The position numbers and the translations under genes are program-made. A stretch of 64,000 bases of DNA from Gallionella sp. (lineage in GTDB: Bacteria; Pseudomonadota; Gammaproteobacteria; Burkholderiales; Gallionellaceae): NCBI GenBank assembly GCA_030645535.1, contig JAUSNM010000055.1, positions 1 through 64,000 of the forward strand, given 5' to 3'. This document shows, piece by piece, positions 27,738-36,412 of this stretch. The notes below the pieces were generated by a model. That model did no database searches, was not told the origin of the DNA, and was given only the letters and a program-made list of their open reading frames with translations. Numbering within the stretch: position 1 is the first letter of the stretch; the number at the start of each line of letters is the position of its first letter.

Positions 27738-29090
27738 CTACCGCATCCCGGGCAGTTTGCCGGCCATGCTGCGCATCATTTTAGCCATGCCGCCGCCCTT
27801 GGAGAACATCTTCATCATTTTTTGCGTCTGTTCAAACTGGTTCAGCAGCTGGTTGACATGCATCACCTTCACGCCCGCGCCGTCCGCGATACGCTTTTTA
27901 CGCGAGGCTTTGATGAGCTCAGGCTTGCTGCGTTCGAGCGGCGTCATCGAGTTGATGATGCCTTCCAGACGGTTGATAGACTTGTCATCCACTTTCGAAT
28001 CGGCTGCTGCCTGTGAGAGTTGCGCAGGAAGTTTATCCATCAGGGCAGACATGCCGCCCATCTTGCGCATCTGCACGAACTGCATCTTGAAATCGTTCAG
28101 ATCGAAGCCCTTGCCGGTCTGCATCTTTTTGGCCAGTTTTTCGGCCTCGCCATGATCCACGCCGCGTTGTGCTTCTTCGAGCAAGGACAGCACATCGCCC
28201 ATGCCCAGAATACGTGAGGCCATGCGCTCAGGGTGAAAGGCTTCCAGGCCGTTGGGTTTTTCGCTGACCCCGATGAACTTGATAGGACAGCCCGTGATGT
28301 GGCGCACCGAAAGCGCCGCACCGCCGCGCGAGTCGCCGTCCATCTTGGTCAGGATGATGCCGGTCAGCGGCAAGGCTTCGCCAAATGCGCGAGCGGTATT
28401 CACCGCGTCCTGCCCGGTCATCGCATCGACCACGAACAGCGTCTCGATCGGATTCAAGCTGGCGTGCAGTTGCTGGATTTCCGCCATCATCGCCGCGTCA
28501 ATCGCAAGGCGCCCGGCGGTATCCACAATCAGCACGTCGTGATGATGTTTTCGTGCAAAATCAAGCGCGGCCAGCGCGATGTCTTGCGGCTTCTGACTGA
28601 TATCTGAAGAGAAAAAATCGATGTCGAGTTGCGCAGCCAACGTGCGCAATTGTTCGATCGCAGCGGGGCGGTAGATGTCGCAACTGACCAGCAGCACTTT
28701 TTTCTTGTGCTGGTCATGCAGCAGTTTGGATAGTTTGCCGCAGGTGGTGGTTTTACCCGCACCTTGCAAACCGGCCATCAGAATCACGGCGGGCGGGGTG
28801 GTGGTGAGATTGAGCGCGTCGTTGTGCTCACCCATCAGTTTGGTGAGTTCGCGATGCACTACGCCGATGAAGGCCTGGCCGGGATTCAGGTTGCCGATGA
28901 CTTCCTGTCCCAAGGCCGCCTCTTTAACCCGGGTGGCAAATTCTTTTACGACCGGCAGCGCCACGTCGGCTTCGAGCAGCGCCATGCGCACTTCGCGCAG
29001 CGCATCCTGTATGTTGCTCTCAGAAAGGCGAGCCTGGCCGCGCAGGTTTTTAATGACACCGGAGAGGCGTTGCGTCAAATTGTCCAGCAT
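27738..29090 (-). CDS. ffh: signal recognition particle protein
   Basis: A 450-residue SRP54 GTPase that, with 4.5S RNA, targets nascent membrane proteins to FtsY. The N-domain is MLDNLTQRLSGVIKNLRGQA. The G-domain has GLQGAGKTTTCGKLSKLL, CDIYRPAAIEQL, DTAGRLAIDAAM and TKMDGDSRGGAALS. The methionine-rich M-domain ends MMKMFSKGGGMAKMMRSMAG. Normal length. It is divergent from ypjD, a conserved arrangement. Confidence 0.98.
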   Translation of the reverse strand: MLDNLTQRLSGVIKNLRGQARLSESNIQDALREVRMALLEADVALPVVKEFATRVKEAALGQEVIGNLNPGQAFIGVVHRELTKLMGEHNDALNLTTTPPAVILMAGLQGAGKTTTCGKLSKLLHDQHKKKVLLVSCDIYRPAAIEQLRTLAAQLDIDFFSSDISQKPQDIALAALDFARKHHHDVLIVDTAGRLAIDAAMMAEIQQLHASLNPIETLFVVDAMTGQDAVNTARAFGEALPLTGIILTKMDGDSRGGAALSVRHITGCPIKFIGVSEKPNGLEAFHPERMASRILGMGDVLSLLEEAQRGVDHGEAEKLAKKMQTGKGFDLNDFKMQFVQMRKMGGMSALMDKLPAQLSQAAADSKVDDKSINRLEGIINSMTPLERSKPELIKASRKKRIADGAGVKVMHVNQLLNQFEQTQKMMKMFSKGGGMAKMMRSMAGKLPGMR

Positions 29091-29156
29091 GTCTGTCCTT
29101 GTGGGTAATCAAACGGGCATGGCAAAAAAGCCACCCCAAAAAATTCAATAATTCTA

Positions 29157-29233
29157 GCAGGGATGATGCCCGGTGGGCGTCAACTCGCAAATGGTTCTGG
29201 CAGGGATGATGCCCTGTGGGCATCAACTCGCAA
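29157..29233. repeat. tandem duplication of a 34-nt hairpin unit
   Basis: GCAGGGATGATGCCC(G/T)GTGGGC appears twice, each followed by TCAACTCGCAA, at 29157-29190 and 29200-29233 (period 43). Each copy can fold on GATGCCC/GGGC(A/G)TC. The two differences both keep the fold (G or T in the loop, G-T or A-T pair). It lies between the divergent ffh and ypjD genes. Confidence 0.75.
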
Positions 29234-29278
29234 TGCAAATGAGGTAGAATTCGAGAGTCTAAAACATCCTGAAGAAAA

Positions 29279-30091
29279 ATGCCTAATCTTCTCCTGTCAT
29301 TTGTCGCTTTTGTCGCTTACGTACTACTGGCCGCTTATTTCTGGCGTGCGACTGCCTGTGTTGATTGCGATGCGCGCTGGCGTGGCGCAGCCGGTCATTT
29401 GTCGCTGATCCCGATCGCAATGCATGGCTATCTGCTTTGGCAGGGTATTTTCGCCGGCGGTGGTTTTGATCTGGGCGTGTTTAACGCGCTGTCGCTGATT
29501 GCCTGGCTGACCCTGCTGGTTTACTGGGTGGCGCGCTTCTTCTATCCGATAGGAGGCTTGCAGGCTTTGGTGTTGCCGCTGGCGGCCGTGACGCTGTTGT
29601 TGCCCGGGGTCTTTCCTGCCGATCATCAGTTGGCCCATACGGATTTGTGGACTTTCAAAGTGCACATAGCCGTCGCGATGCTGGCCTATAGTCTGTTCAC
29701 GATTGCCATGTTGCACGCGGTGCTGATTTCGCTGGTGGAGAAGCGCCTGCGCCATGCGACCTTGCCGCGCGTGCTGCGCAATCTGCCGCCACTGATGACG
29801 ATGGAAAGTCTGCTGTTCCGCATGATAGGCATCGGTTTTGTGTTGCTGACGCTGACGCTGATATCGGGTGTATTTTTTTCCGAAGAGATTTTCGGCAAGG
29901 TCTGGCAGTTCAATCACAAGGTGTTGTTCGGCTTTATATCCTGGTGTGTGTTTGCGGTGCTGTTATACGGGCACATTTTCCATGGGTGGCGGGGCAAAAT
30001 TGCCGTGCGCTGGACGGTGAGCGGCTTCGCATTTTTGCTGCTGGCATATCTGGGCAGCAAGTTTGTGCTGGAGCAAATGTTGCATCGCTAA
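29279..30091 (+). CDS. ypjD: YpjD/CcsA-like cytochrome assembly membrane protein
   Basis: A 270-residue inner-membrane protein with about eight hydrophobic helices, of the CcsA/CcmF-like cytochrome c assembly family (E. coli YpjD). The conserved ending is recognisable: FNHKVLFGFISWCVFAVLLY, GRHxxHGWRG-like IFHGWRGKIAVRW, then AYLGSKFVLE. Heme-binding histidines are suggested by FKVHIAVAMLAYSLF. The divergent position from ffh matches the family's usual place. Precise function is not established. Confidence 0.88.
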   Translation: MPNLLLSFVAFVAYVLLAAYFWRATACVDCDARWRGAAGHLSLIPIAMHGYLLWQGIFAGGGFDLGVFNALSLIAWLTLLVYWVARFFYPIGGLQALVLPLAAVTLLLPGVFPADHQLAHTDLWTFKVHIAVAMLAYSLFTIAMLHAVLISLVEKRLRHATLPRVLRNLPPLMTMESLLFRMIGIGFVLLTLTLISGVFFSEEIFGKVWQFNHKVLFGFISWCVFAVLLYGHIFHGWRGKIAVRWTVSGFAFLLLAYLGSKFVLEQMLHR

Positions 30092-30428
30092 TGTACATGA
30101 CGGGTGAATCCGTCATGTACGCCCGTCTCTCCCGCACGCGAGCGATAACCAGCGACTTAGTCATCGTTTATTGATGGCCTGGTCGAAGGCTTTTGTTTTG
30201 TCAGAGCGATGTAATCCCGCTGCACGAGCCTTGTCTAATTCCTTTGATTATCAAGGTACTTGCTATCAACAGGGCTTGTGTCGTAGAATGCGCGCCCTTT
30301 CGTGGCGATAGGGTTCGCGCAGGCGGACACGTTGCCAGCGAATAGTAAATCCCCGGCATTACGGGAGTCACTATCCTGTAAAGCCCTGCACCCCGGTCTT
30401 TTAGGCTAATAATTTAGATAGGTTTTTT
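30092..30428. other. intergenic region with hairpin and rpsP promoter
   Basis: 337 bases. A perfect 11-bp hairpin (GTACATGACGG, loop GTGAAT, and complement; 30093-30120) immediately follows the ypjD stop and may act as its transcription end, though no T tract follows. A promoter-like sequence lies at 30260-30289. The rest is the leader of the rpsP operon, with no gene seen. Confidence 0.65.
30260..30289 (+). promoter_or_regulatory. candidate sigma-70 promoter of rpsP operon
   Basis: TTGCTA (30260-30265), an 18-base spacer and TAGAAT (30284-30289) fit the -35/-10 pattern, about 140 bases before rpsP. The long leader could hold regulation by the ribosomal proteins. No known structure was recognised. 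Confidence 0.45.
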
Positions 30429-30686
30429 ATGGTCATCATTCGTCTTTCCCGTGGCGGTTCAAAGAATCGTCCATTCTACAATGTGGTCGTAGCTGATTCA
30501 CGCAATCGTCGTGACGGTCGCTTCATCGAACGCGTCGGCTTCTTCAATTCGATCGCTAATGAAAAACAAGAAGCGTTGCGTCTTGATCTGGCACGCGTAG
30601 CATTTTGGCAAAGCAAGGGCGCGCAATTGAGCGACGCCGTAGCTAAGCTGGTTAAACGGGCCGGCGCGGCAGTTGCAGCAGTCTGA
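30429..30686 (+). CDS. rpsP: 30S ribosomal protein S16
   Basis: An 85-residue ribosomal protein, first of the canonical rpsP-rimM-trmD-rplS operon. [20 protein letters not shown] and then [20 protein letters not shown] are diagnostic. The C-terminal [20 protein letters not shown] is complete. Confidence 0.98.
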   Translation: MVIIRLSRGGSKNRPFYNVVVADSRNRRDGRFIERVGFFNSIANEKQEALRLDLARVAFWQSKGAQLSDAVAKLVKRAGAAVAAV

Positions 30687-30699
30687 TAACGCTGAACCC

Positions 30700-31200
30700 A
30701 TGGTCATCATGGGGCGCGTGGCAGCGGCATTCGGTATACGCGGGTGGGTGAAAATCCAGCCGTTCAGTGAATTCGTCGACAGCTTGCTGGATTACAAGAC
30801 CTGGTATGTGGGCCATGAAAATGGTCCGTGGCGCAAGGTGGATGTTGTCCAGGCTGAAACGCACGACAAAACACTGGCTGTGCAATTTCCGGACTGTCCG
30901 GATCGCAATGCCGCCGAGAAGCTGAAAGGCTTGTTGATCGCCGTACCGCGCAGCAGTTTGCCGGAGCAGGTCGAAGGCGAATACTACTGGGCTGATCTGA
31001 TCGGGATGTCCGTGGTCAATGAGGCAGGTGAGACGCTCGGCACGGTGGTTGAGTTGCTGGAAACCGGCGCAAATGACGTGCTGATCGTCAGAGGCAATGG
31101 TCCTGATGTGTTGATTCCGTTCCTGGATAGCGTCATCGGGCCGGTTGATCTGGCAGCCAAGACCATTCAGGTAAACTGGTCGGCAGACTTTTTACTTTGA
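30700..31200 (+). CDS. rimM: ribosome maturation factor RimM
   Basis: A 166-residue 16S rRNA processing factor that binds S19 and the 30S head. The N-terminal RimM domain ([19 protein letters not shown]) and the C-terminal PRC-barrel ([40 protein letters not shown]) are both present. The ATG at 30700 is preferred over a TTG at 30673, which would overlap rpsP. The stop overlaps trmD by TTGA. Confidence 0.96.
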   Translation: MVIMGRVAAAFGIRGWVKIQPFSEFVDSLLDYKTWYVGHENGPWRKVDVVQAETHDKTLAVQFPDCPDRNAAEKLKGLLIAVPRSSLPEQVEGEYYWADLIGMSVVNEAGETLGTVVELLETGANDVLIVRGNGPDVLIPFLDSVIGPVDLAAKTIQVNWSADFLL

Positions 31201-31970
31201 TTTTTGACGTTATCACGCTGTTCCCGCAGATGTTCGATGCGTTGACGCAATGTGGCATCACGCGTCGCGCTGCGGAGCAGGGGCGCTATGTTCTGAAGAC
31301 ATGGAATCCGCGTGACTTCACCACAGATAATCATCGCACGGTTGATGATCGCCCTTACGGCGGTGGTCCCGGCATGGTGATGCTGGGTGAACCGCTGGCA
31401 GCGGCAATCAATGCTGCTAAGCAGCGTCAGGCGGCAGCCGGTGTGGCAAAGAGCCGTGTGGTGTATTTGTCGCCGCAAGGTCGCCTGCTCACCCATGCTC
31501 TGGTCAAGGAAATGGTAGCGCAGCCGGCTGAAGGTTTGATCCTGCTGACGGGGCGCTATGAAGGTATCGACGAGCGCCTGATCCGCCAGATGGTGGATGA
31601 AGAGATTTCCATCGGCGACTATGTGTTGTCCGGTGGTGAGTTGGCGGCGATGGTGTTGATGGATTCTCTGGTGCGGCAACTGCCCGGTGTATTGGGCGAT
31701 GCCGATTCAGCCGAGCAGGATTCGTTTGTGCAGGGCTTGCTTGATTGCCCGCACTACACCCGCCCGGAACAGTTTAATGGTGAAGCCGTGCCCCCGGTGT
31801 TGTTGTCTGGCAATCATGCAGATATTCAGCGCTGGCGGCTTCAGCAGTCGTTGGGCAGGACGTGGTTGCGCAGGCCGGATTTGTTGGCTCGTCGTGATTT
31901 GACAAAAGAGGAGTCTCGGCTTCTGGCACAGTTCCAGAAGGAACAAGACCCGATAACTAAGGAGCAGTAA
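31197..31970 (+). CDS. trmD: tRNA (guanine-N1)-methyltransferase
   Basis: A 257-residue SPOUT methyltransferase making 1-methylguanosine 37 in tRNA, which prevents frameshifting. [20 protein letters not shown] opens the protein. [11 protein letters not shown] and the SAM knot [15 protein letters not shown] then [19 protein letters not shown] are intact. The start is TTG, overlapping the rimM stop, so translation is coupled and weak initiation is likely. The C-terminal domain is normal. Confidence 0.97.
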   Translation: MIFDVITLFPQMFDALTQCGITRRAAEQGRYVLKTWNPRDFTTDNHRTVDDRPYGGGPGMVMLGEPLAAAINAAKQRQAAAGVAKSRVVYLSPQGRLLTHALVKEMVAQPAEGLILLTGRYEGIDERLIRQMVDEEISIGDYVLSGGELAAMVLMDSLVRQLPGVLGDADSAEQDSFVQGLLDCPHYTRPEQFNGEAVPPVLLSGNHADIQRWRLQQSLGRTWLRRPDLLARRDLTKEESRLLAQFQKEQDPITKEQ

Positions 31971-31971
31971 A

Positions 31972-32355
31972 GTGAATTTAATCGGAATTTTGGAAAAAGA
32001 AGAAATTGCCCGTTTGGGTAAAGTTATTCCTGCTTTCGCGCCAGGCGACACAGTCGTTGTCAGCGTGAACGTGGTCGAAGGTGAACGCAAGCGCGTTCAG
32101 GCTTTTGAAGGTGTTGTGATTGCCAAGCGCAATCGCGGTTTGAACTCCAGCTTTATCGTGCGTAAGATGTCTGCCGGTGAAGGTGTTGAGCGTACATTCC
32201 AGACTTACTCACCAGTGATCGCTGAAATCGAAGTTAAGCGTCGCGGTGCTGTTCGTCGCGCCAAGCTGTACTACTTGCGCGATCGTTCAGGTAAGTCGGC
32301 ACGTATCAAGGAAAAGTTGCCAGCACGCAAAGTAAAAAATGTAGCAGCTGCATAA
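31972..32355 (+). CDS. rplS: 50S ribosomal protein L19
   Basis: A 127-residue ribosomal protein at the 30S-50S bridge. [37 protein letters not shown] and [20 protein letters not shown] are all diagnostic. The start is GTG, with AAGGAG upstream. It ends the operon, and a strong terminator follows. Confidence 0.98.
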   Translation: MNLIGILEKEEIARLGKVIPAFAPGDTVVVSVNVVEGERKRVQAFEGVVIAKRNRGLNSSFIVRKMSAGEGVERTFQTYSPVIAEIEVKRRGAVRRAKLYYLRDRSGKSARIKEKLPARKVKNVAAA

Positions 32356-32372
32356 GTTGTTTGCATGATCTG

Positions 32373-32402
32373 AAAAACGGGAGCTTCGGCTCCCGTTTTT
32401 TT
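32373..32402 (+). terminator. intrinsic terminator of rplS operon
   Basis: AAAACGGGAGC-TTCG-GCTCCCGTTTT, a perfect 11-bp stem with a UUCG loop and a T run, 18 bases after the rplS stop. Confidence 0.95.
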
Positions 32403-32414
32403 ATTTGCAAGGCT

Positions 32415-32708
32415 CTGTCCACGAAATACACGAAAGCCACAAAAATATGGGCTTCTTGGGTGGAAGTCTGTGTTTGATGGTGGTTTTCGATATCTTCTGT
32501 TTATCAAACCAGAAAATCAACCGTCCAATAAATTCACGAAAATATCCAAACATCCAAACATCCAAATATTCAATAGGATAAAAATTTTTATATTTCCTCC
32601 TGAAGGGTGAATTACTAAGTAAATTTAAGGTTTGATTCGTTTCGAGCTTTTGCGAGCATCCGCAGTGCGGATTGCCTGCCTACCCCAATTCGTGTATTTC
32701 GTGGACAG
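32415..32708. mobile_element. MITE-like element with 20-bp perfect inverted ends
   Basis: The left end CTGTCCACGAAATACACGAA (32415-32434) is the exact reverse complement of 32689-32708, with 294 bases between the outer edges. The inside is A/T-rich, contains three copies of an 8-mer ATCCAAAC/T (32544-32567), and has no transposase. No clear target-site duplication is visible. It occupies the space between the rplS terminator and ogt. Confidence 0.6.
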
Positions 32709-32730
32709 TTAGTTGCGTTATTATTGCAAC

Positions 32731-33324
32731 ATGGACTATCAGGCAAAACTATCCGCCCCGTTTGGCATGCTCGGCATCCGTTGCGATGATGAAGCCTTAC
32801 TCGGCATCGATTTTCTGCCTGCAACCGACAAGCCGCAGCGCGCAACCAGCCCATTCGCTGAGCGCGTTTGCGAGCAATTGCGGCGCTACTTTGAAAATCC
32901 CGATGCGCAATTCTCCATTCCGCTCAGACTAACGGCGACACCGCATCAGCAAAAAGTCTGGCAAGCCATGCTGAACATCCCGCGAGGCTGCACGCGTACC
33001 TATGGCGAGCTGGCCGCCGAATTGCATTCCAGCGCGCAAGCGGTCGGCCAGGCGTGCGGCGCAAATCCTGTTCCGATAATTATTCCGTGCCATCGCGTCG
33101 TCGGCAGGGCAGGGCTTGGCGGCTTTATCCAAAGCACCGGAGATACACAACTGGACATCAAACGCTGGTTGCTGAGCCATGAGTCAACCAACCCCTCTCC
33201 TCCAGCCCCTCTCCCCAAAGGGGCGAGGGGAGAGCCTAAGACACCCTCTCCCTTGCAGGGAGAGGGTTGGGGAGAGGTTAGAAATACCGAAACTCGCTCG
33301 ACCATCATTGTAAAAGTAAAATGA
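32731..33324 (+). CDS. ogt: methylated-DNA-cysteine methyltransferase (Ogt type)
   Basis: A 197-residue suicide DNA-repair protein that takes methyl groups from O6-methylguanine. The active-site motif NPVPIIIPCHRVVGRAG and the helix-turn-helix region GCTRTYGELAAELHSS are intact. The family domain ends at about residue 150 (DTQLDIKRWLLSHE). The last ~45 residues (from TNPSPPAPLPKGARGE onward) are read through dispersed CCCTCTCC palindromes and are not part of the family. The stop overlaps the xerD start (ATGA). Confidence 0.93.
   Translation: MDYQAKLSAPFGMLGIRCDDEALLGIDFLPATDKPQRATSPFAERVCEQLRRYFENPDAQFSIPLRLTATPHQQKVWQAMLNIPRGCTRTYGELAAELHSSAQAVGQACGANPVPIIIPCHRVVGRAGLGGFIQSTGDTQLDIKRWLLSHESTNPSPPAPLPKGARGEPKTPSPLQGEGWGEVRNTETRSTIIVKVK
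33187..33290. repeat. CCCTCTCC palindromic repeats inside ogt 3' end
   Basis: Two palindromes in tandem: CCTCTCCCC-AAAGGGGCGAGGGGAGAG-like (33208-33234), then CCCTCTCCC-TTGCA-GGGAGAGGG (33243-33265). All are in frame with ogt. Confidence 0.75.
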
Positions 33325-34268
33325 ACGACGCCGAACTTCTCGACGAATTCTCCGACACGCTTTGGCTGGAAGACGGCCTGTCGCGCAATACGCTGGAGAG
33401 TTACCGGCGCGACTTGAACAAGTTCGCCGGCTGGCTGGAAGCGCGGCGTATTTCCCTCCATCCTGCGGGGGAGAGGGACGTGGTTCCGTTGCGCGAGTTT
33501 AACGCTTCCCTGTTGCAGACCACACATGCCGACATACAAGGCTATTTAGCCGATCTGTTTGTCGTACAAAAGGCCAAGTCCAGCTCTACCGGGCGCAATC
33601 TTTCCAGCCTCAAGCGGCTGTTCCGCTATCTGCTGAGGCAGGGCAAAATCACCACCGATCCCACGCTGCAAATCGATGCGCCGAAGTTGCCGCGCACCCT
33701 GCCCAAGACGCTGACTGAGCAGGATGTCGAGCAGCTTTTGGCAGCCCCTGATACCCAAACCCCGTTAGGATTGAGAGATCGAACCATGTTCGAAGTGTTG
33801 TACGCCACCGGTTTGCGGGTATCTGAACTGGTCAGTTTGCGCATCGGCCAGGTGAGCATGGATGAGGGTGTCGTGCGGGTGATGGGCAAGGGTAACAAGG
33901 AGCGGCTTGTGCCGCTGGGCGAAGAAGCGCTGGACTGGCTGCGCCGCTATATGGAAGAGGGTCGCGGCGTGCTGTTGGGCGGACAAGTGAGCGACGATTC
34001 GTTTGTCACGGCACGCGGGGAGGGGATGACCCGCCAGATGTTCTGGTACCTGATCAAAAAGCATGCGCGGCAGGGCGGATTGAACAAACCTCTTTCGCCG
34101 CACACCCTGCGTCACGCCTTCGCCACGCACTTACTGAATCACGGCGCAGATTTGCGCGTGGTGCAGATGTTGTTGGGCCACGCCGATATATCCACCACGC
34201 AGATCTATACCCACGTGGCCCGCGAACGGCTCAAACAACTGCATGCAAAGCATCACCCAAGAGGATAG
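33321..34268 (+). CDS. xerD: tyrosine recombinase XerD
   Basis: A 315-residue recombinase partner of XerC for dif recombination. Catalytic residues: Arg in ATGLRVSELVSLR, Lys in MGKGNKERLVPLG, HxxR in SPHTLRHAFATHLL, His in LLGHADISTTQ and Tyr in IYTHVARERL. The N-terminus WLEDGLSRNTLESYRRDL is typical. An extra stretch, SLHPAGERDVVPLREFN, which most XerD proteins lack, is encoded by a TCCCTCC...GGGGGAGAGGGA palindrome (33453-33478). The length is slightly above the usual ~298. Confidence 0.95.
   Translation: MNDAELLDEFSDTLWLEDGLSRNTLESYRRDLNKFAGWLEARRISLHPAGERDVVPLREFNASLLQTTHADIQGYLADLFVVQKAKSSSTGRNLSSLKRLFRYLLRQGKITTDPTLQIDAPKLPRTLPKTLTEQDVEQLLAAPDTQTPLGLRDRTMFEVLYATGLRVSELVSLRIGQVSMDEGVVRVMGKGNKERLVPLGEEALDWLRRYMEEGRGVLLGGQVSDDSFVTARGEGMTRQMFWYLIKKHARQGGLNKPLSPHTLRHAFATHLLNHGADLRVVQMLLGHADISTTQIYTHVARERLKQLHAKHHPRG
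33453..33478. repeat. CCCTCTCC-type palindrome inside xerD
   Basis: TCCCTCC, a spacer ATCCTGC and GGGGGAGAGGGA, in frame, coding for the extra stretch of the XerD N-terminal domain. Confidence 0.55.
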
Positions 34269-34269
34269 G

Positions 34270-34520
34270 AAGCCGGTGGCAGACCGGCGACTGGCGGTTT
34301 TCTTTTGCATCGCCAAAAGAAAGCCGCTAAAGAAAAGGCGACCCCGGTTTCCCGCGCCTGCGGCGTTCCCTCGATAGTCGCAAACAAGCGGGGCTGTGCA
34401 ACTCGCCCTGACGGGGCGCACAGATCGCATCCCGTTGCGGAGCTCAAACAGTGCGCGCCTAAAACCACCGCTTGTTTGTGACGATCTTCGGCGGCGCACA
34501 GGGGATGAAGAAGGTGCTGA
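34270..34520. repeat. dispersed repeat downstream of xerD
   Basis: It begins with the GCCGGTGGCAGACCGGC hairpin (34272-34288) and a second hairpin GCGGTTTTCTTTTG...CAAAAGAAAGCCGC, related to 12509-12564. It continues with a large palindrome whose outer arms CAAACAAGCGG and CCGCTTGTTTG are at 34381-34391 and 34468-34478. A TTCGGCGGCGCACAGG string at about 34487 recurs near 35265. Open frames across it are not genes. Confidence 0.65.
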
Positions 34521-34646
34521 AAGAGCATATGCTACGATTATAGGCATGAACCCGTGCGCGCACTTGTCGTGCGCTTTCGAACCATAAGATCTGCCACTGA
34601 ACAATTCGACAGCGTTCAGTGGCATGCGGGGAGAGTTTTTGGTGAG
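34521..34646. other. remaining intergenic bases before DUF805 gene
   Basis: 126 bases between the repeat and the end of the DUF805 gene. A short inverted string CCACTGAACAATTCGACAG/TTCAGTGG near 34592-34622 may fold. No gene seen. Confidence 0.4.
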
Positions 34647-35108
34647 TTAGAGAGGTGCTCCGTATTCATTCTCTTGATCGCTACCTTGGCTGGCCAGCCA
34701 TACAATCACGAAAATTGCGCCGATGATAGTAAAGTAAAGAAGTTGCCACCAGCCGCTACGATTAGTGTCATGCAATCTTCTTGTGGCCGCAGCAATAGCG
34801 GGGCAAAGGAATACAAGGCTAATCAGCCCTGAAAGAATTTGTGTATGGTCAACAAGCATTGCGGCCCAGCTAACAAGGACAGTAAAAAGATAAAACCACC
34901 AATACTCAGGTCTTGATGCCCTGCCGTTGAAGTCGGCAAACTTGGAGAAACAAGTGGATATTGCTTTGCCAAATGTCATTTGATCGCCGGCATCATTTGC
35001 TACAGAGGGTGCATATTTGGTGAAAGTTGCGGCTTCAATATTGGTACCACAGTGGGCACAGAACTTTGCGCCTTCAGAATCTTCTTTACCGCACTTTGGA
35101 CAAAACAT
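34647..35108 (-). CDS. zinc-ribbon DUF805 membrane protein
   Basis: A 153-residue protein with an N-terminal zinc ribbon (MFCPKCGKEDSEGAKFCAHCG, CxxC...CxxC) and a DUF805 domain of about three to four membrane helices. The DUF805 hallmark is FNGRASRPEYWWFYLF, followed by AAATRRLHDTNRSGWWQLLY. The family is membrane-bound and of unknown function. It is a single gene with its own intergenic regions. Confidence 0.88.
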   Translation of the reverse strand: MFCPKCGKEDSEGAKFCAHCGTNIEAATFTKYAPSVANDAGDQMTFGKAISTCFSKFADFNGRASRPEYWWFYLFTVLVSWAAMLVDHTQILSGLISLVFLCPAIAAATRRLHDTNRSGWWQLLYFTIIGAIFVIVWLASQGSDQENEYGAPL

Positions 35109-35485
35109 TTAAATCCTTTATGAATAGTTTGTAAGACTCGAAATCACCAATATTTTTTGATTAAGTGCGCGATATACGTTCAGCCTCCGTCCCATAAAAC
35201 TATTGGAGGTGAATTAAGCACTTTTTTCTCTTTTGCGGCAAGCTGCATTGTAACGTTCTCGCGGTATTCGGCGGCGCACAGGGTAGGGTGGGTAATTTGA
35301 ACCGGACTCGTGCTACGAATCTAGACTTTTGACCCCATTACTAATCACGCTGATATTTCCACAACGTGGCGCGAAAGGACGTCTGCCGCCAAGCCGGCAG
35401 GCGTCCCGCTTGAGTGCGGTGTCAGGCGGACACTTTTTATTGCTTTGTTTCATTTAGGAGCATGGATCCTTATTTCCTGAACGAC
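35109..35485. other. intergenic region with hairpins
   Basis: 377 bases. It holds a second TTCGGCGGCGCACAGGG string near 35265, a hairpin GGACGTCTGCCG...CGGCAGGCGTCC (35377-35406), and GTGTC-AGGCG-GACAC followed by TTTTT (35419-35438), which looks like a terminator. No gene seen; it may be remnants of an old insertion. Confidence 0.5.
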
Positions 35486-35950
35486 TTAATTGGTTTCCTT
35501 AGGCGTGGCATTGCGAAGTTTGTCAAACATCTCACTCACCAGGTTTTGGACAACTTCCTTGCTGTCATGAAAGCCGTGGAGGGCGGAGTCGCTCCAATTT
35601 CCTGATATCAGAAGGTCGCCTGATTGTGCATCAAACAACTGAATTGAAACTGATTTTAAGTACATCACCAGATCCCATCGCCAAACGTCAGAATAGCTCA
35701 CAATAGCATCAGCCTCGGCTGATTTTCGTGTTCCAGCGGGCAATAGAGTCTTAATCGTGAGGCCCTCCTTGGATAGTGCGGACTGTAAATTTGTATTCAT
35801 GTCAGATGAGTTGCCATCCTGTGGCGCTTGGGCAATTGTTCTCACCTGATGTGTGGGCGTGGCTTTTGCCAGCATGACATCTTTCTTCGTAGCACATCCA
35901 AATAGTAAAAATGATGCTAGTGCAATGTAGAGAATGGCTGTTTTATTCAT
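35486..35950 (-). CDS. lipoprotein, unknown function
   Basis: A 154-residue predicted lipoprotein. The signal MNKTAILYIALASFLLFGCA has a lipobox with Cys19. GGAGGC lies about 12 bases before the ATG at 35950. The mature part contains DAIVSYSDVWRWDLVMYLKS and LFDAQSGDLLISGNWSDS, a pattern resembling small DUF4136-like outer-membrane lipoproteins, but I am not sure of the family. No operon partner. Base composition is more A/T-rich than in neighbouring genes. Confidence 0.65.
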   Translation of the reverse strand: MNKTAILYIALASFLLFGCATKKDVMLAKATPTHQVRTIAQAPQDGNSSDMNTNLQSALSKEGLTIKTLLPAGTRKSAEADAIVSYSDVWRWDLVMYLKSVSIQLFDAQSGDLLISGNWSDSALHGFHDSKEVVQNLVSEMFDKLRNATPKETN

Positions 35951-36412
35951 TATTTTCGTTGCCTCCATTTGTGTTGATAAAAAGTTAATGTCTGCTTTTA
36001 AAAGGTGCAGGCAGGTCAGTCGCAGAAACCATTAGAGGTTTGCGTTGTTAGTGAAGCGTGATTGCAAGGCCTGATCGCTAGGGTTCAAGGTGTGTCAATT
36101 TTCTTTGACAGTTCAGTAGCATTCATTGGATAAACGTAAGATAAACAACTAAATCTTTAAGCCGCACTGGTGGCTAACTGGTTTATTATAAATAAAACAT
36201 GTTTTATTTCAACCGGTTGTGAGATTTTAGTGCGCCTGTGAATAATGCAACCGTGAAGCACACCTTGAGTCGTAGTGCGGATATGCAAGCATAACGGACT
36301 GTATCACCACTTTTTCTACAGGGGTAAAAAACTTGAACGGTGAAGATAGCCGCCATTTTGCAACCGGCTTGAATACGTTGCGGGGCCGCACCCCGCTTAG
36401 TCTCCTCGCTGA
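35951..36412. other. intergenic region with 18-bp palindrome
   Basis: 462 A/T-rich bases. A perfect 18-bp palindrome AATAAAACATGTTTTATT is at 36191-36208, which could be an operator or a transcription end. The small open frames here have no family resemblance. No RNA gene recognised. Confidence 0.45.

Noticed and set aside
34131-34625. A 164-codon minus-strand frame over the region after xerD
   Set aside because: It crosses the end of xerD and the dispersed repeat. Its composition (Arg/Ser-rich) and lack of any motif mark it as a repeat-derived frame, not a gene.
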